Positions 45,171 through 55,627 are shown, counted from the first letter of the stretch. The stretch is DNA of 64,000 nt from Dokdonia donghaensis DSW-1 (GCF_001653755.1 NZ_CP015125.1:1312501-1376500), one strand, 5' to 3'. Notes: a model not told the origin generated them from the sequence alone. Numbers and translations: made by a program.

Positions 45171-46319
45171 ATGAAAAGTAAACATATAAAATACTTTACG
45201 GATTTTAAGCCAGAAATAGAGGTGAAGTCACCAGGACGAATAAACCTCATAGGAGAACATACAGATTATAACGAGGGTTTTGTCTTGCCCACGGCTATAG
45301 ATAAAACAATTACGTTTAAACTTTTGAAAAATGAGAGTGATACACTCTGCCGGATATATAGCGAGACGTACGATTCTTATTTTGAGATTGATCTTAGTGA
45401 AATTTCCATTAGTCAAGCGCACTGGGAAAATTATGTGTTAGGAGTAGTTTTTGAATTAAAGAGCAGGAGTGGGGGATTCAAGGGTTTTGATTGTATTATC
45501 GAAAGTGAGTTGCCTATAGGGGCTGGAATCTCATCTTCTGCGGCTTTAGAGTGTGGTCTTGCCTTGGGTCTTAACGAGTTGTTTGAGCTTAATCTTTCTA
45601 AAGATGAAATCGTTTTTCTTTGTCAAAAAGTGGAGCACGATTTTGTTGGAACCAAATGCGGTATAATGGATCAGTATGCTTCTATAATGAGTAAGGCGGG
45701 TAAAGTAATTTTATTAGATTGTAAGACGCAACAACATCACTATATCAACGCAAGTTTTGAACCATACAAAATTGTTTTGCTTAACACTAATGTATCACAC
45801 AGTTTAGCAGATAGTGAGTATAACAGTAGGAGGCAAGAATGTGAGGCGGTAGTGACACATATACAGCAATATCACGATAGAGTAGAGTCATTAAGAGATG
45901 TTTCTCTTGAAATGTTGCAAAATTTAAAAAGTGGATTTTCACAAAAGCTATATGAGCGTTCTTCCTTTGTTCTAGAAGAAAACAGCAGGGTTCTAACCGC
46001 AGCAGGAGCTCTTGAAGAGGGAGCTCTTGAAAATTTTGGAGAGCTTATGTATGCATCACATAAAGGTTTGAGACTTAAATATGAAGTGAGCTGCCCCGAA
46101 CTCGATTTTATGGTGGACTTTTCTTTGGACTATCCTGAGGTTTTAGGAAGTAGGATGATGGGTGGTGGTTTTGGAGGTTGCACAATAAACTTGATCCATA
46201 AAGATAAAGTGACTGATTATGTTACTGCAATTAAGTTCAAATACAAAGAGAAATTTGGAATAGAAGCTACCGCTTTTATTGCGACACCGAGTCAAGGAAC
46301 TCAGATAAAAAGGCTGTAA
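45171..46319 (+). CDS. galK: Galactokinase
   Basis: GalK phosphorylates alpha-D-galactose at C1. The GHMP-kinase motifs are SPGRINLIGEHTDYNEGFVLP (about 21-41), the phosphate loop PIGAGISSSAALECG and GSRMMGGGFGGCTINL. 382 residues is normal. It is divergent from the regulator and 1 bp from galT. No aldose 1-epimerase gene is seen in the locus, which fits a retaining alpha-galactosidase that already releases the alpha form. Confidence 0.95.
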   Translation: MKSKHIKYFTDFKPEIEVKSPGRINLIGEHTDYNEGFVLPTAIDKTITFKLLKNESDTLCRIYSETYDSYFEIDLSEISISQAHWENYVLGVVFELKSRSGGFKGFDCIIESELPIGAGISSSAALECGLALGLNELFELNLSKDEIVFLCQKVEHDFVGTKCGIMDQYASIMSKAGKVILLDCKTQQHHYINASFEPYKIVLLNTNVSHSLADSEYNSRRQECEAVVTHIQQYHDRVESLRDVSLEMLQNLKSGFSQKLYERSSFVLEENSRVLTAAGALEEGALENFGELMYASHKGLRLKYEVSCPELDFMVDFSLDYPEVLGSRMMGGGFGGCTINLIHKDKVTDYVTAIKFKYKEKFGIEATAFIATPSQGTQIKRL

Positions 46320-46320
46320 T

Positions 46321-47355
46321 ATGAAATTAGAAAGTCCACATAGAAGATATAATATTTTAACAGGAGACTGGATTCTTGTTTCTCCTCATCGCACAAAAAG
46401 ACCCTGGCAAGGAAAGTCGGAAAAACCAGTACAATTTTTAAAAGTACCGTATGATGAGGATTGTTATTTATGCCCTACAAATACTAGGGCTAGTGGAAAT
46501 GTGAATCCTGATTATAGTGAGCCTTTTGCTTTTAACAATGATTTTGCCGCGCTTATAGATTTGGAAGATACTACCGTTTTTAAAGATGGCTTCCTAATGG
46601 CGCAATCAGAATCTGGGATATGTAGGGTGGTTTGCTTTGCGGCAAATCATTCGCTTACATTGCCACTTATGGAGGCAAGTGATATTGAGAGAGTCATTCT
46701 TCTGTGGCAAAAAGAGTATCGAGAGTTGGGAAGTAAAAAGGAGGTTAATCACGTGCAGATTTTTGAAAATAAAGGTGCTATGATGGGATGTAGCAATCCA
46801 CACCCTCACGGGCAGATATGGGCTCAAAATTCCATCCCAGAGGAGGTTGCCAAGAAAACCGAGCGACAAAAAAGCTATTTTGAAAACAAAGGAGTCTCTC
46901 TTTTAGGTGATTATATAAAGCAGGAGTTACAAGAAAAGGAGCGAGTGGTCTATGAGAATGATCATTTTGTTGCAATCGTTCCTTACTGGGCAGTATGGCC
47001 CTATGAAACGATGATCGTGCCCAAACGTCACGTCTCAAGAATTACAGATTTTACAGATGAGGAAGTGGCAGATTATGCGCTTGTAATTAAAGTCTTAACC
47101 ACGAAGTATGATAATATTTTTAAAACTTCATTTCCATACTCTAGTGGTATACACCAAGCGCCAACGGATGGTCAAGAACATCCAGAATGGCATTTACATA
47201 TGTCTTTTTACCCACCTTTATTACGTTCTGCAACGGTAAAGAAGTTTATGGTAGGGTATGAGTTATTTGCAAATCCGCAACGAGACATCTCTGCAGAGCA
47301 AGCCGCACAAACTATTCGTGAACAATCTGACCATCACTATTTAATAGATGTTTAA
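46321..47355 (+). CDS. galT: Galactose-1-phosphate uridylyltransferase
   Basis: GalT exchanges UDP-glucose and galactose 1-phosphate. It has RRYNILTGDWILVSPHR at the N-terminus, zinc cysteines in CYLCPTN, and the catalytic GCSNPHPHGQIWA (HPH). 344 residues is normal. It starts right after galK. Its stop overlaps the convergent murF stop by 4 bp, and no terminator is visible between them. Confidence 0.95.
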   Translation: MKLESPHRRYNILTGDWILVSPHRTKRPWQGKSEKPVQFLKVPYDEDCYLCPTNTRASGNVNPDYSEPFAFNNDFAALIDLEDTTVFKDGFLMAQSESGICRVVCFAANHSLTLPLMEASDIERVILLWQKEYRELGSKKEVNHVQIFENKGAMMGCSNPHPHGQIWAQNSIPEEVAKKTERQKSYFENKGVSLLGDYIKQELQEKERVVYENDHFVAIVPYWAVWPYETMIVPKRHVSRITDFTDEEVADYALVIKVLTTKYDNIFKTSFPYSSGIHQAPTDGQEHPEWHLHMSFYPPLLRSATVKKFMVGYELFANPQRDISAEQAAQTIREQSDHHYLIDV

Positions 47356-48626
47356 AAAGATAGTGGTTCTAAGATACGCTCCATTTTCATACCTCGAGAT
47401 CCTTTTATAAGTACTGTTGTGTCTACTGGTATTTGTTTTGAGTACGCTTTCGCGAAAGCGTCATAACTTTCATAAACTTTTTGCATAGGGTGAGGAGAAG
47501 AAGTGCCAAAATCTGGGCCTATCGCATACACTTGTGAGATGTTAAGATTATGTGCAAGGTCTAAAATGGCTTGATGTTCTGTTTTTGAGGTTTCACCCAC
47601 TTCAAACATATCTCCAATAAATGCAATTGTGTTTGTACCTGTGGCTTGCAGGTTTTTTAATGCAGCAGCCATACTTGTCGGGTTTGCATTGTAAGCGTCT
47701 AGTATAATCTTGTAAGTGTCTTTGTCAATAATTTGTGATCTATTATTTGACGGCACATATTTTTCTATACCATTTTTGATATGGGTAAGTGGCACGTCAA
47801 AGTGATTACCCATAGCCATAGCTACAGCAATATTTGAGAAGTTATATGTGCCTATGAGATTACTTGTAATCGTGGTTCCACCCACAGTAATCTTTAAATT
47901 GCCTGAGCCATCTTCTAGATATACTGGGTACTCGCTTTGTGATGAGCCAAAGGTCTTTGAAACAATATTTGCAGACTGTCGTACTTGAATCTCATCTTGA
48001 TCATTTATAAAGACGAGCTCATTGTTTTCTCGGAGGTAGTTATAAAGTTCACTTTTACCTTTTATCACACCTTCAAAACCCCCAAAGCCTTCTAGATGTG
48101 CTTTGCCAAAGTTTGTGATATAACCAAAATTAGGTTGTGCAATCTCAGACAGCATTTTTATCTCCCCTTGATGATTTGCGCCCATCTCTACGATCCCTAT
48201 TTCTGTGCTGTCATCCATAGTTAGTAGGGTGAGTGGTACCCCTATGTGGTTGTTTAGATTACCTTTTGTGGCAATAACGTTATACTGCTCAGATAGCACG
48301 GCATAAATAAGTTCTTTTGTAGTGGTTTTTCCGTTACTACCTGTGATTCCTATGATGGGTAGGTCTAGGTAGTTGCGGTGATAATTTGCAAGTTGCTGCA
48401 AGGTGGTTAGTACATCATCTACAAGTACAGACCTATCTGTAACATATTCTTTTTCATCTACAATTGCTAGAGACGCTCCAGATTTGAGGGCTTGCTGGGC
48501 AAATTTATTTCCATTAAAGTTTTCGCCTTTGAGCGCAAAATAAATTTGATTTTCCTCAAGGCTTCTTGTATCTGTACAAACACCATTACTATTTAAAAAG
48601 TGGAAATGTAACTCTGCTATAGTCAT
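47352..48626 (-). CDS. murF: UDP-N-acetylmuramoyl-tripeptide--D-alanyl-D-alanine ligase
   Basis: MurF adds D-Ala-D-Ala to the peptidoglycan precursor. It has the Mur-ligase P-loop GITGSNGKTTTKELI (about 94-108), MGANHQGEI and LDAYNANPTSMAAAL. The 424-residue length fits. It lies after gldJ on the minus strand but is separated from it by a terminator. A palindrome encodes DAFAKAYSK close to the C-terminus. Confidence 0.94.
   Translation of the reverse strand: MTIAELHFHFLNSNGVCTDTRSLEENQIYFALKGENFNGNKFAQQALKSGASLAIVDEKEYVTDRSVLVDDVLTTLQQLANYHRNYLDLPIIGITGSNGKTTTKELIYAVLSEQYNVIATKGNLNNHIGVPLTLLTMDDSTEIGIVEMGANHQGEIKMLSEIAQPNFGYITNFGKAHLEGFGGFEGVIKGKSELYNYLRENNELVFINDQDEIQVRQSANIVSKTFGSSQSEYPVYLEDGSGNLKITVGGTTITSNLIGTYNFSNIAVAMAMGNHFDVPLTHIKNGIEKYVPSNNRSQIIDKDTYKIILDAYNANPTSMAAALKNLQATGTNTIAFIGDMFEVGETSKTEHQAILDLAHNLNISQVYAIGPDFGTSSPHPMQKVYESYDAFAKAYSKQIPVDTTVLIKGSRGMKMERILEPLSF
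47444..47461. repeat. Palindrome copy 16 (in murF)
   Basis: An 18-bp perfect palindrome, read Y-D-A-F-A-K-A-Y. Confidence 0.9.
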
Positions 48627-48646
48627 AACTAGTAAAATATTATATC

Positions 48647-48676
48647 AAAAAAGCCCTCACGAGAGAGGGCTTTTTT
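48647..48676 (-). terminator. Terminator after gldJ
   Basis: AAAAAAGCCCTC and GAGGGCTTTTTT pair around a 6-nt loop. The minus-strand read ends in T6, so it ends the gldJ transcript before murF. Confidence 0.85.
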
Positions 48677-48695
48677 ATGTATGTAATCAAGAGTA

Positions 48696-50372
48696 TTATC
48701 TAGCTCTCTTTCCTGTTTTTGATTTTGAACCTACGCGAGACATCGCACAACGGAAACCAATATCATCTGTTGCCATACCTTGTGGTAAGAAACGGCGCTG
48801 TGCTGGATCAAGCCAGTAAGCTCTGTCTCTCCAAGAACCTCCTTTGTAAACGCGCACTTCGTCATTTATTAGTGATGTTCTATTGTTAGACTCATCATAA
48901 CGGCGTTCTACACTACCTGCGCTGTCTTGCTCAACTCTGTGTTGTGGTGAGTTGTACATCTTCTTGTTTGAGTCTGGATTTTCGGCATCGTCATTAAACG
49001 ACTCAAAGTATCTTGTAGATCTTCTGTCACCATCTCTAAAGTTACGGTTGTCACTTGTAGAAAACTGAGTTCTTAGGTAAGTCTCATCTTCATCTACCGG
49101 TACCTGTAGTATTTCTCCAGGTAAATCTCTTGCGATTATACTTCCGTTTGCAAGTGTGTCATATACAATAGAGTCTGTAGTAACTACTTTTACCTTCCCA
49201 TCTTCTCCTATTGCATTCTTTGTGTAAACGTTACCACGGTAGTAGTTAAAGTCATTAAACTCATCATCTACTATAGGTCTATAAACATCTGCTACCCACT
49301 CAGACACATTTCCAGCCATATCATAAAGGCCAAAGTCATTAGGCTCATAGCTTTTTACCTCTGCAGTGATATCTGCATTATCATCAGACCACCCAGATAT
49401 TCCTCCGTAATCACCATCTCCTTGCTTAAAGTTAGCTAGGTGATCTCCACGAGTACGTCTACTTGATGATCTAGTATATGATCCATCCCAAGGATATTTC
49501 TTACGACCACGATATACATTGTAGCTTCTTAATTCTGTAAGACCAAGAGCTGCATATTCCCACTCTGCTTCTGTAGGTAATCTGTAGTTTGGTAAAAGAA
49601 TTCCGTCAGAGCGTTGTACAAATATATTTGTACTGTCGTTTTGCTTCATTCTACGCTCACTAGATCTTCCTCCACGAGCAAGACTATCACTTCCTCCATA
49701 GGTAAGTGTAGGTGCGTTTAAATATGTTTCTGTATCAAAAGTAGAGCTTGCATCTACATCAAATCTAGCCCCTCTCGCTGTATAACCTTGCTCTTCTAGT
49801 ATTAACTCATTTACACGGTTAGATCTCCAGTTTGCATACTCTACAGCCTGTATCCAGCTCACACCCACCACAGGGTAGTTTGCATATGCAGGGTGACGTA
49901 GGTAATTTTCTGTCATAGTCTCGTTAAAACCAAGACGGTTTCTCCATACTAATGTGTCAGGAAGTGCTCCCTTGTAAATGTTTCTATAATTTTCTTCTTC
50001 TGGAGGAAAAACCTTCTTAAGATAGTCCAGGTACTCTAAGTACATCCCGTTAGTTACCTCAGTTTCATCTATATAAAAAGATTGTACGTGTTGCTGGTTT
50101 GGAGAGTTATTCCAGTCGTGCATTACATCATCTTGTACTTTACCCATAGTAAAAGTACCTCCTTCTACAAAGACAAGTCCAGGTCCCGTAGCTTGCTCTT
50201 CGTAGTCTGTTTTTAGTTTAAAACCTCCGTTTTTACCGTCTACTTTCCAACCAGTACCTCTAGAGGAATCTTTGTAGTCGTTTGATTTACTGCAACTTGC
50301 TACTGTGAAAGAGATCACGGCTAGCGCCAGCATTTTTAATGCAAAGTGTGGTTTCATAGGTTTTGCGTTCAT
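48696..50372 (-). CDS. gldJ: Gliding motility lipoprotein GldJ
   Basis: A 558-residue lipoprotein (signal peptide ending VASCSKS; the start may be Met6, MKPHFALK) with a formylglycine-generating-enzyme-like domain (FVEGGTFTMG, YPVVGVSWIQAVEYANWRS, NDFGLYDMAGNVSEW, YKGGSWRDRAY). This is the make-up of GldJ, needed for gliding and type IX secretion in Flavobacterium. It diverges from porU, as in other Flavobacteriia, which supports the name over a plain sulfatase-modifying enzyme. Confidence 0.9.
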   Translation of the reverse strand: MNAKPMKPHFALKMLALAVISFTVASCSKSNDYKDSSRGTGWKVDGKNGGFKLKTDYEEQATGPGLVFVEGGTFTMGKVQDDVMHDWNNSPNQQHVQSFYIDETEVTNGMYLEYLDYLKKVFPPEEENYRNIYKGALPDTLVWRNRLGFNETMTENYLRHPAYANYPVVGVSWIQAVEYANWRSNRVNELILEEQGYTARGARFDVDASSTFDTETYLNAPTLTYGGSDSLARGGRSSERRMKQNDSTNIFVQRSDGILLPNYRLPTEAEWEYAALGLTELRSYNVYRGRKKYPWDGSYTRSSSRRTRGDHLANFKQGDGDYGGISGWSDDNADITAEVKSYEPNDFGLYDMAGNVSEWVADVYRPIVDDEFNDFNYYRGNVYTKNAIGEDGKVKVVTTDSIVYDTLANGSIIARDLPGEILQVPVDEDETYLRTQFSTSDNRNFRDGDRRSTRYFESFNDDAENPDSNKKMYNSPQHRVEQDSAGSVERRYDESNNRTSLINDEVRVYKGGSWRDRAYWLDPAQRRFLPQGMATDDIGFRCAMSRVGSKSKTGKRAR

Positions 50373-50571
50373 TAGATTTGGGGTTGCAATATAGTAATAA
50401 CTCGTTAAAGTGCAAGCATTTTACGACGTCGAACCCAAAAAAATATTCACTAGTTATAGGTAACTCATTAGTAACGGCGTGATTTATTCTTTATTATTGT
50501 TATGCATAAAAAAATCATCGCTATTACTCGCGGGTCAATACTAAGCCATACGCACTTGCGTTACCATACTA

Positions 50572-53500
50572 ATGAAATCTACCATTACCTTACTCTTTTT
50601 ACTCCTTACGTTTGCGGTTTCTTCACAAACCGAGCGACTACAAATTAAGTGGGGTGAGATAGTAAAAAGTAACGGGAGCTCTACTAGTATAGAGTCTATC
50701 AATCTCTCACAAGATGGTGATGGCAACTGGGAGTACCACACTCAGTACAAGACAGCGAGTGCCATTGCAGCCTCCACTTCGAAATTAGTTAATGTGCAGC
50801 TAGAGCCAGTGCCTCAAAGCTTGCTCTCCCTTATTAATAAAGATGAGCTGTCTAATAAGGTAGTTGCGACATTTACTGCCGCAAGAGCTAGAGAGGTAAA
50901 TTATGCAGTTGTTACTTTTAACCCTTTTGTTAATCAAAATGGACAAGTAAAACGAGTTGTAAGTGCTGGGTTTAATTACGCTTTCGCGAAAGCGCAATCT
51001 CAACCATCCTCATCCTTACCTATTACAAACAGTGTACTTGCAACGGGCAATTTTTATAAATTTTATGTAGAAGAAACAGGAGTGCACCGCATAAGTAGAG
51101 GTTTTATGCAAAGCCTTGGGGTGAATGTAAATAACATTGATCCGTCAAAAATAAAAGTATATGGGTATGGAGGTTCGCCATTACCATTTCTCAATAGTGA
51201 TAATACAGAGTTTGACCTAAAGGAGATTGCTGTACAAATAGAAGGAGGTCAAGATGGCTCTTTTGACTCAAATGATGGAGTCTTGTTTTATGGAGAAAGC
51301 ACACGAATATATCACGAAGAGCTAGATACACACATTAATCCATATGCAGACAGGTCATACTATTATATTACTGTAGATGGAGATAATGGCCAGCGCATAC
51401 AGCCGTATGTAGAGCCCGCAGGAGCATCCTCTGTAACTCATACCACCTATGACGACTATGAATTTTATGAAGAGGATGAGGTAAGTCTAGTTAAAATAGG
51501 AAGAAGGTGGTTTGGAGAATCTTTTAGCTTTGAGAATGAGCAGTCTTTTGATTTTGAGTTTACAAACGTAGTTCCAGGTGAGACAGCAAGCTTGCGTGTC
51601 GTAGCTGCAGCAACATCAGAGAGTTCGACATCTTTTGATGTTTCTGTAAATGGTGCAGGTGTAGGTTCTATCCCTATTTTACCTATTAATAATATAGTGC
51701 TTGCAAGGGGAGATGAGCTTGAGGTACAAGTTCCCATTACAAGTGAAGAAGTAACGGTTACCCTTACCTATAATAATAGTGGTAATCCTTCTAGTACCGG
51801 TTATCTAGATTTTATAAGTCTAGAGGTGCCGTCACAGTTAAGTGGTACAGGAGGGCAATTTGATTTTAGTAATAGAGATGCAGCGCTACAAACAGGAGTA
51901 GGGGCTTATATTTTTTCTAATGCTCAAGGGTATTCTCAGATATGGGAGGTGACAAACCAAGCAAGTGTGCGTGCTTTACAAATAGAAGACCAAAATGCTA
52001 TTACTTTTAAAAGTAACCTTGGTACAGATAGGCGTTTTGTAGCGGTACACCCATCAGATTATTATGAGCCGCTTCGTGAGGGTGGTAGTGCCTTGATAAG
52101 TAATCAAAATTTAAAGGGTACTATATTTTTGAATAGTAGTGGCAGCTTTCAAGATGTGGATTACCTTATGATTACTGGTAATACACTCTTGTCACAAGCC
52201 GAAAGACTAGCACAACATAATAGGGATTTTAGAGGTCTTAATGTCAAGACGGTAACGCTAGAGCAGATATATCAAGAGTTTGGTGGAGGTAAACAAGATA
52301 TTGGGGCAATACGCAATTTTGTGAGATATGTTTATGAAAACGCATCGTCTGATGCAAACAGACTTAAATACGTATGTCTCTTTGGAGATACCTCTGTAGA
52401 TTATAAAAATCGTATCACTGGGAATAATAATGTGATGCCCACATATCAAACTTTTGATAGTTTTAGTCTTGTGCGTTCCTTTATGAGTGATGATTTTTAC
52501 GGCTCCTTAGATCCAAATGAGGGAAGGATGCTTGCATCAGATAAATTAGATCTTGCCGTAGGGCGCATCGTGGCAGACACACCACAACTTGCAAACACAG
52601 TAGTAGATAAGATTATTAATTATGACGCAAGAGCATCTTATGGTAGGTGGCGCAATAATTTTGTGCTCGTGTCTGATGATGTAGATGAAGCATTTGAGTT
52701 TACTCAGCTTCAGGGTACGCTCGATAATCTAGGAGATCAGATAAGTATAGAGAAGCCTTTTGTAAATGTGATAAAAATACATAGTGATGCCTTTCAGCAG
52801 CAATCTTCTGCTGGTGGAGATAGGTATCCTCAGGTAAATGAAGCTATAGAAAATGCGATAGAAGTAGGTTCACTTGTGGTGACTTATCTCGGTCACGGTG
52901 GAGAAGAACTTCTAGCAGCAGAGGCTATCGTTACTCAAAATGAAATTGATAACCTCGATAACGGCGAGCGATTGCCACTTGTGGTGACAGTTACCTGTGA
53001 GTTTGGAAAATTTGATAACCCCGAGCGACCTACAGGTGGAGAAGAGCTTTTTTGGAATGCAGAAGGGGGAGCCGTAGGACTTGTTACTACAACTCGTGAG
53101 ATAACAGTAACGCTTGGAGTACAATTTAATAATGCGCTTGTAGAGCAACTCTATTCTTTTGGGACTAATGAAGTGCAAAGCGTGGCAGAAAATATAAGAA
53201 ATTCAAAAAACGGTATTTCTGACCCGCTTAGAAGAGTCATATTTTTTGTGGGAGATCCAGCAATGAAACTTGCGTTTCCAAAACCAGATATACAGCTTAC
53301 CGCGGTAAATGATGTGCCAGTTACAGAAGAGTTGCCCGTGCTTAAAGCATTGGATCTCGTAAAAATTAACGGTCGAGTGACGACAGAATTTGGACAAACG
53401 CTTACAAATTATACAGGCACACTTGCTGTGACCTTGTATGACAAACGTATAGAGAGACAAACACTAGGTAATGACGGGGTGCAAATAGGGGGAGATCTTG

Positions 53501-54381
53501 CAATAATGGATTTTACGACACTAGGAGCAATACTTTATAGAGGTCAGGCCTCAGTGACTAACGGTAATTTTGAATTTACATTTAGAATGCCACGAGATAC
53601 AGCAATACCTTTAGGTAATGGTAGACTTAATTTTTATGCTGAGCGACTAGGGGTTTTAGAAGACCAGGCGGGAGTAAATGAAACCATTATTATAGGAGGT
53701 CTTAATGAGGATGCGCCAGAAGATAACTTAGGGCCTACAATACGTCTCTTTATGAATGACGAAAACTTTGTAAATGGTGGTATTACAAATGACTCTCCTA
53801 TTATTCTAGCAAAACTCGAAGATGAGAATGGTATAAACACTGCCAGCGGGATAGGTCACGATATAGTAGCGATTATAGATGGTGATGAAACTAATCCCAT
53901 AATTATGAATGACTTTTACGAGACCGAGGTAGATAATTTTATGAAAGGTACAGCGGCAAGAAAAATTAGAAATCTAGAACCCGGTCCTCATACACTTTCC
54001 TTTAAAGCTTGGGATGTTTATAATAATTCATCCACTGCAGAGTTGCAATTTGTTGTTCTTGGAGATGATGAGATAGAGCTTGAGAATGTCCTTAACTACC
54101 CTAATCCATTTGTAAATTATACAGAGTTCTGGTTTAATCATAATCGCCCGTTTGAGCCTCTTGATGTTCAGGTTCAGATATTTACAGTGAGTGGTAAGGT
54201 GGTAAAAACTATAAATCAATCTGTGATGACAGAAGGTTTCTTGTCTAGAGATATCACTTGGGATGGTCTTGATGATTTTGGGCAAGCAATAGGAAAAGGT
54301 GTCTACATCTATAAGATAACCGTAAAATCTACGTTAACAAACAAGCGAGTGGAGAAAATCGAGAAGCTTGTAATCTTATAA
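50572..54381 (+). CDS. porU: Type IX secretion sortase PorU
   Basis: A 1269-residue C25 (gingipain-like) cysteine protease that cleaves C-terminal signals of type IX cargo at the cell surface. A signal peptide (ends VSSQ, about 19) leads to a long beta-rich region, then the catalytic domain with His775 (VTYLGHGGEE) and Cys809 (VTVTCEFGKFD). The C-terminus has a FlgD-like fold (LNYPNPFVNYTEFWF..GKGVYIYKITV) typical of the family. It lies 47 bp before porV. A palindrome encodes YAFAKAQSQ in the N-terminal part. Confidence 0.94.
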   Translation: MKSTITLLFLLLTFAVSSQTERLQIKWGEIVKSNGSSTSIESINLSQDGDGNWEYHTQYKTASAIAASTSKLVNVQLEPVPQSLLSLINKDELSNKVVATFTAARAREVNYAVVTFNPFVNQNGQVKRVVSAGFNYAFAKAQSQPSSSLPITNSVLATGNFYKFYVEETGVHRISRGFMQSLGVNVNNIDPSKIKVYGYGGSPLPFLNSDNTEFDLKEIAVQIEGGQDGSFDSNDGVLFYGESTRIYHEELDTHINPYADRSYYYITVDGDNGQRIQPYVEPAGASSVTHTTYDDYEFYEEDEVSLVKIGRRWFGESFSFENEQSFDFEFTNVVPGETASLRVVAAATSESSTSFDVSVNGAGVGSIPILPINNIVLARGDELEVQVPITSEEVTVTLTYNNSGNPSSTGYLDFISLEVPSQLSGTGGQFDFSNRDAALQTGVGAYIFSNAQGYSQIWEVTNQASVRALQIEDQNAITFKSNLGTDRRFVAVHPSDYYEPLREGGSALISNQNLKGTIFLNSSGSFQDVDYLMITGNTLLSQAERLAQHNRDFRGLNVKTVTLEQIYQEFGGGKQDIGAIRNFVRYVYENASSDANRLKYVCLFGDTSVDYKNRITGNNNVMPTYQTFDSFSLVRSFMSDDFYGSLDPNEGRMLASDKLDLAVGRIVADTPQLANTVVDKIINYDARASYGRWRNNFVLVSDDVDEAFEFTQLQGTLDNLGDQISIEKPFVNVIKIHSDAFQQQSSAGGDRYPQVNEAIENAIEVGSLVVTYLGHGGEELLAAEAIVTQNEIDNLDNGERLPLVVTVTCEFGKFDNPERPTGGEELFWNAEGGAVGLVTTTREITVTLGVQFNNALVEQLYSFGTNEVQSVAENIRNSKNGISDPLRRVIFFVGDPAMKLAFPKPDIQLTAVNDVPVTEELPVLKALDLVKINGRVTTEFGQTLTNYTGTLAVTLYDKRIERQTLGNDGVQIGGDLAIMDFTTLGAILYRGQASVTNGNFEFTFRMPRDTAIPLGNGRLNFYAERLGVLEDQAGVNETIIIGGLNEDAPEDNLGPTIRLFMNDENFVNGGITNDSPIILAKLEDENGINTASGIGHDIVAIIDGDETNPIIMNDFYETEVDNFMKGTAARKIRNLEPGPHTLSFKAWDVYNNSSTAELQFVVLGDDEIELENVLNYPNPFVNYTEFWFNHNRPFEPLDVQVQIFTVSGKVVKTINQSVMTEGFLSRDITWDGLDDFGQAIGKGVYIYKITVKSTLTNKRVEKIEKLVIL
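50979..50994. repeat. Palindrome copy 17 (in porU)
   Basis: A 16-bp perfect palindrome, read Y-A-F-A-K-A-Q in the poorly conserved region before the protease domain. Confidence 0.9.
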
Positions 54382-54427
54382 TTATAAAAAAAATAAAAGT
54401 CTATATTTACCAAAATTACCCTTTAGT

Positions 54428-55618
54428 ATGAATAAGTTTTTATCGCTGTTAATAGCAGCTTTTATTTTGTCTAGTGCATCTATCCAGGCACAAGATGAGC
54501 CTAATACAATTACCACGGCAGTTCCTTTTCTTGCTATTGCTGGAGACGCACGTGCTGCGGGTATGGGAGAGCAGGGAGTTGCAACGAGTCCAGATGCTTA
54601 TGCTGTACAATGGAACCCAGCAAAACTGGCCTTTCTACCAGATCAACATAACGTGGGTATAAACTACACACCTTACTTAGGAAACCTAGTAAATGATATA
54701 GGGCTGCTCCAGGCAGTCTACGCAAACCGTATTGATGACCGTAGCGCTTTTGCGGCAAGTCTACGTTATTTTAGCCTTGGTACTATTAATACAAGAACCG
54801 GTGCAGAAGGTCCTGGGTTAGATATTAAGCCTAATGAGTTTTCTATAGACGCAACATATGCTCTTAAGCTAGATGATCAATTCTCAATGGCGGTTTCTGG
54901 GCGCTTTTTACAGAGTAACTTGCGTATACAGCAACTCGATGAGTTTGCAGATGCCAGTCCGGCGAGTTCTTTTGGGGTAGATATCTCAGGTTATTACCAG
55001 TCTGAAGAGCAGGTGTATAACAACTTTGATGGTAGATGGAGAGCTGGATTTAATATCTCAAACATAGGTCCTAAAGTGAGTTATGACGATGCTGGTCAAG
55101 AAAACTTTATCCCAACTAACTTAAAGTTAGGAGGAGGTTTTGATTTCATACTAGATAGTTATAATAAAATATTTGTAGGTCTTGAGTTTAATAAACTACT
55201 CGTGCCTACACCACCTTTAAGAGGAAGAGTAGATACTAATGGAGATGGAGAAATCACATCTGAAGATGATGTTGTAATTATAGCAGGTCAAGATGATGAT
55301 GTAAACTTCTTCTCAGGTATTTTTCAATCTTTTGGAGATGCGCCAGATGGATTTAGTGAAGAGTTAAAGGAAGTGACGTGGTCGCTTGCAACAGAGTATA
55401 CGTATAATGATGTGTTTGCTTTAAGAGCAGGATACTTTAATGAAAGTGATATTAAAGGAGCGCGTAAATTTGCAACACTAGGAGCTGGGTTTGAGTTTAA
55501 CTCAATAGACCTAGATCTATCTTATCTATTTTCTACAGGATCTGTAAGAAGTCCTTTGGAAAACACGCTTCGTTTTGGACTTACGTTTACCTTTGGTGAA
55601 GAGTACGACGAGTACTAG
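54428..55618 (+). CDS. porV: Type IX secretion outer-membrane protein PorV (LptO)
   Basis: A 396-residue FadL-like 14-strand barrel. After the signal peptide (ends IQAQ, about 21) comes the hallmark AVPFLAIAGDARAAGMGEQGVATSPDAYAVQWNPAKLAF, and the C-terminus is NTLRFGLTFTFGEEYDEY. PorV carries secreted proteins from the type IX channel to the PorU sortase. It follows porU directly, the standard order. Confidence 0.93.
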   Translation: MNKFLSLLIAAFILSSASIQAQDEPNTITTAVPFLAIAGDARAAGMGEQGVATSPDAYAVQWNPAKLAFLPDQHNVGINYTPYLGNLVNDIGLLQAVYANRIDDRSAFAASLRYFSLGTINTRTGAEGPGLDIKPNEFSIDATYALKLDDQFSMAVSGRFLQSNLRIQQLDEFADASPASSFGVDISGYYQSEEQVYNNFDGRWRAGFNISNIGPKVSYDDAGQENFIPTNLKLGGGFDFILDSYNKIFVGLEFNKLLVPTPPLRGRVDTNGDGEITSEDDVVIIAGQDDDVNFFSGIFQSFGDAPDGFSEELKEVTWSLATEYTYNDVFALRAGYFNESDIKGARKFATLGAGFEFNSIDLDLSYLFSTGSVRSPLENTLRFGLTFTFGEEYDEY

Positions 55619-55627
55619 AATTAAGAC

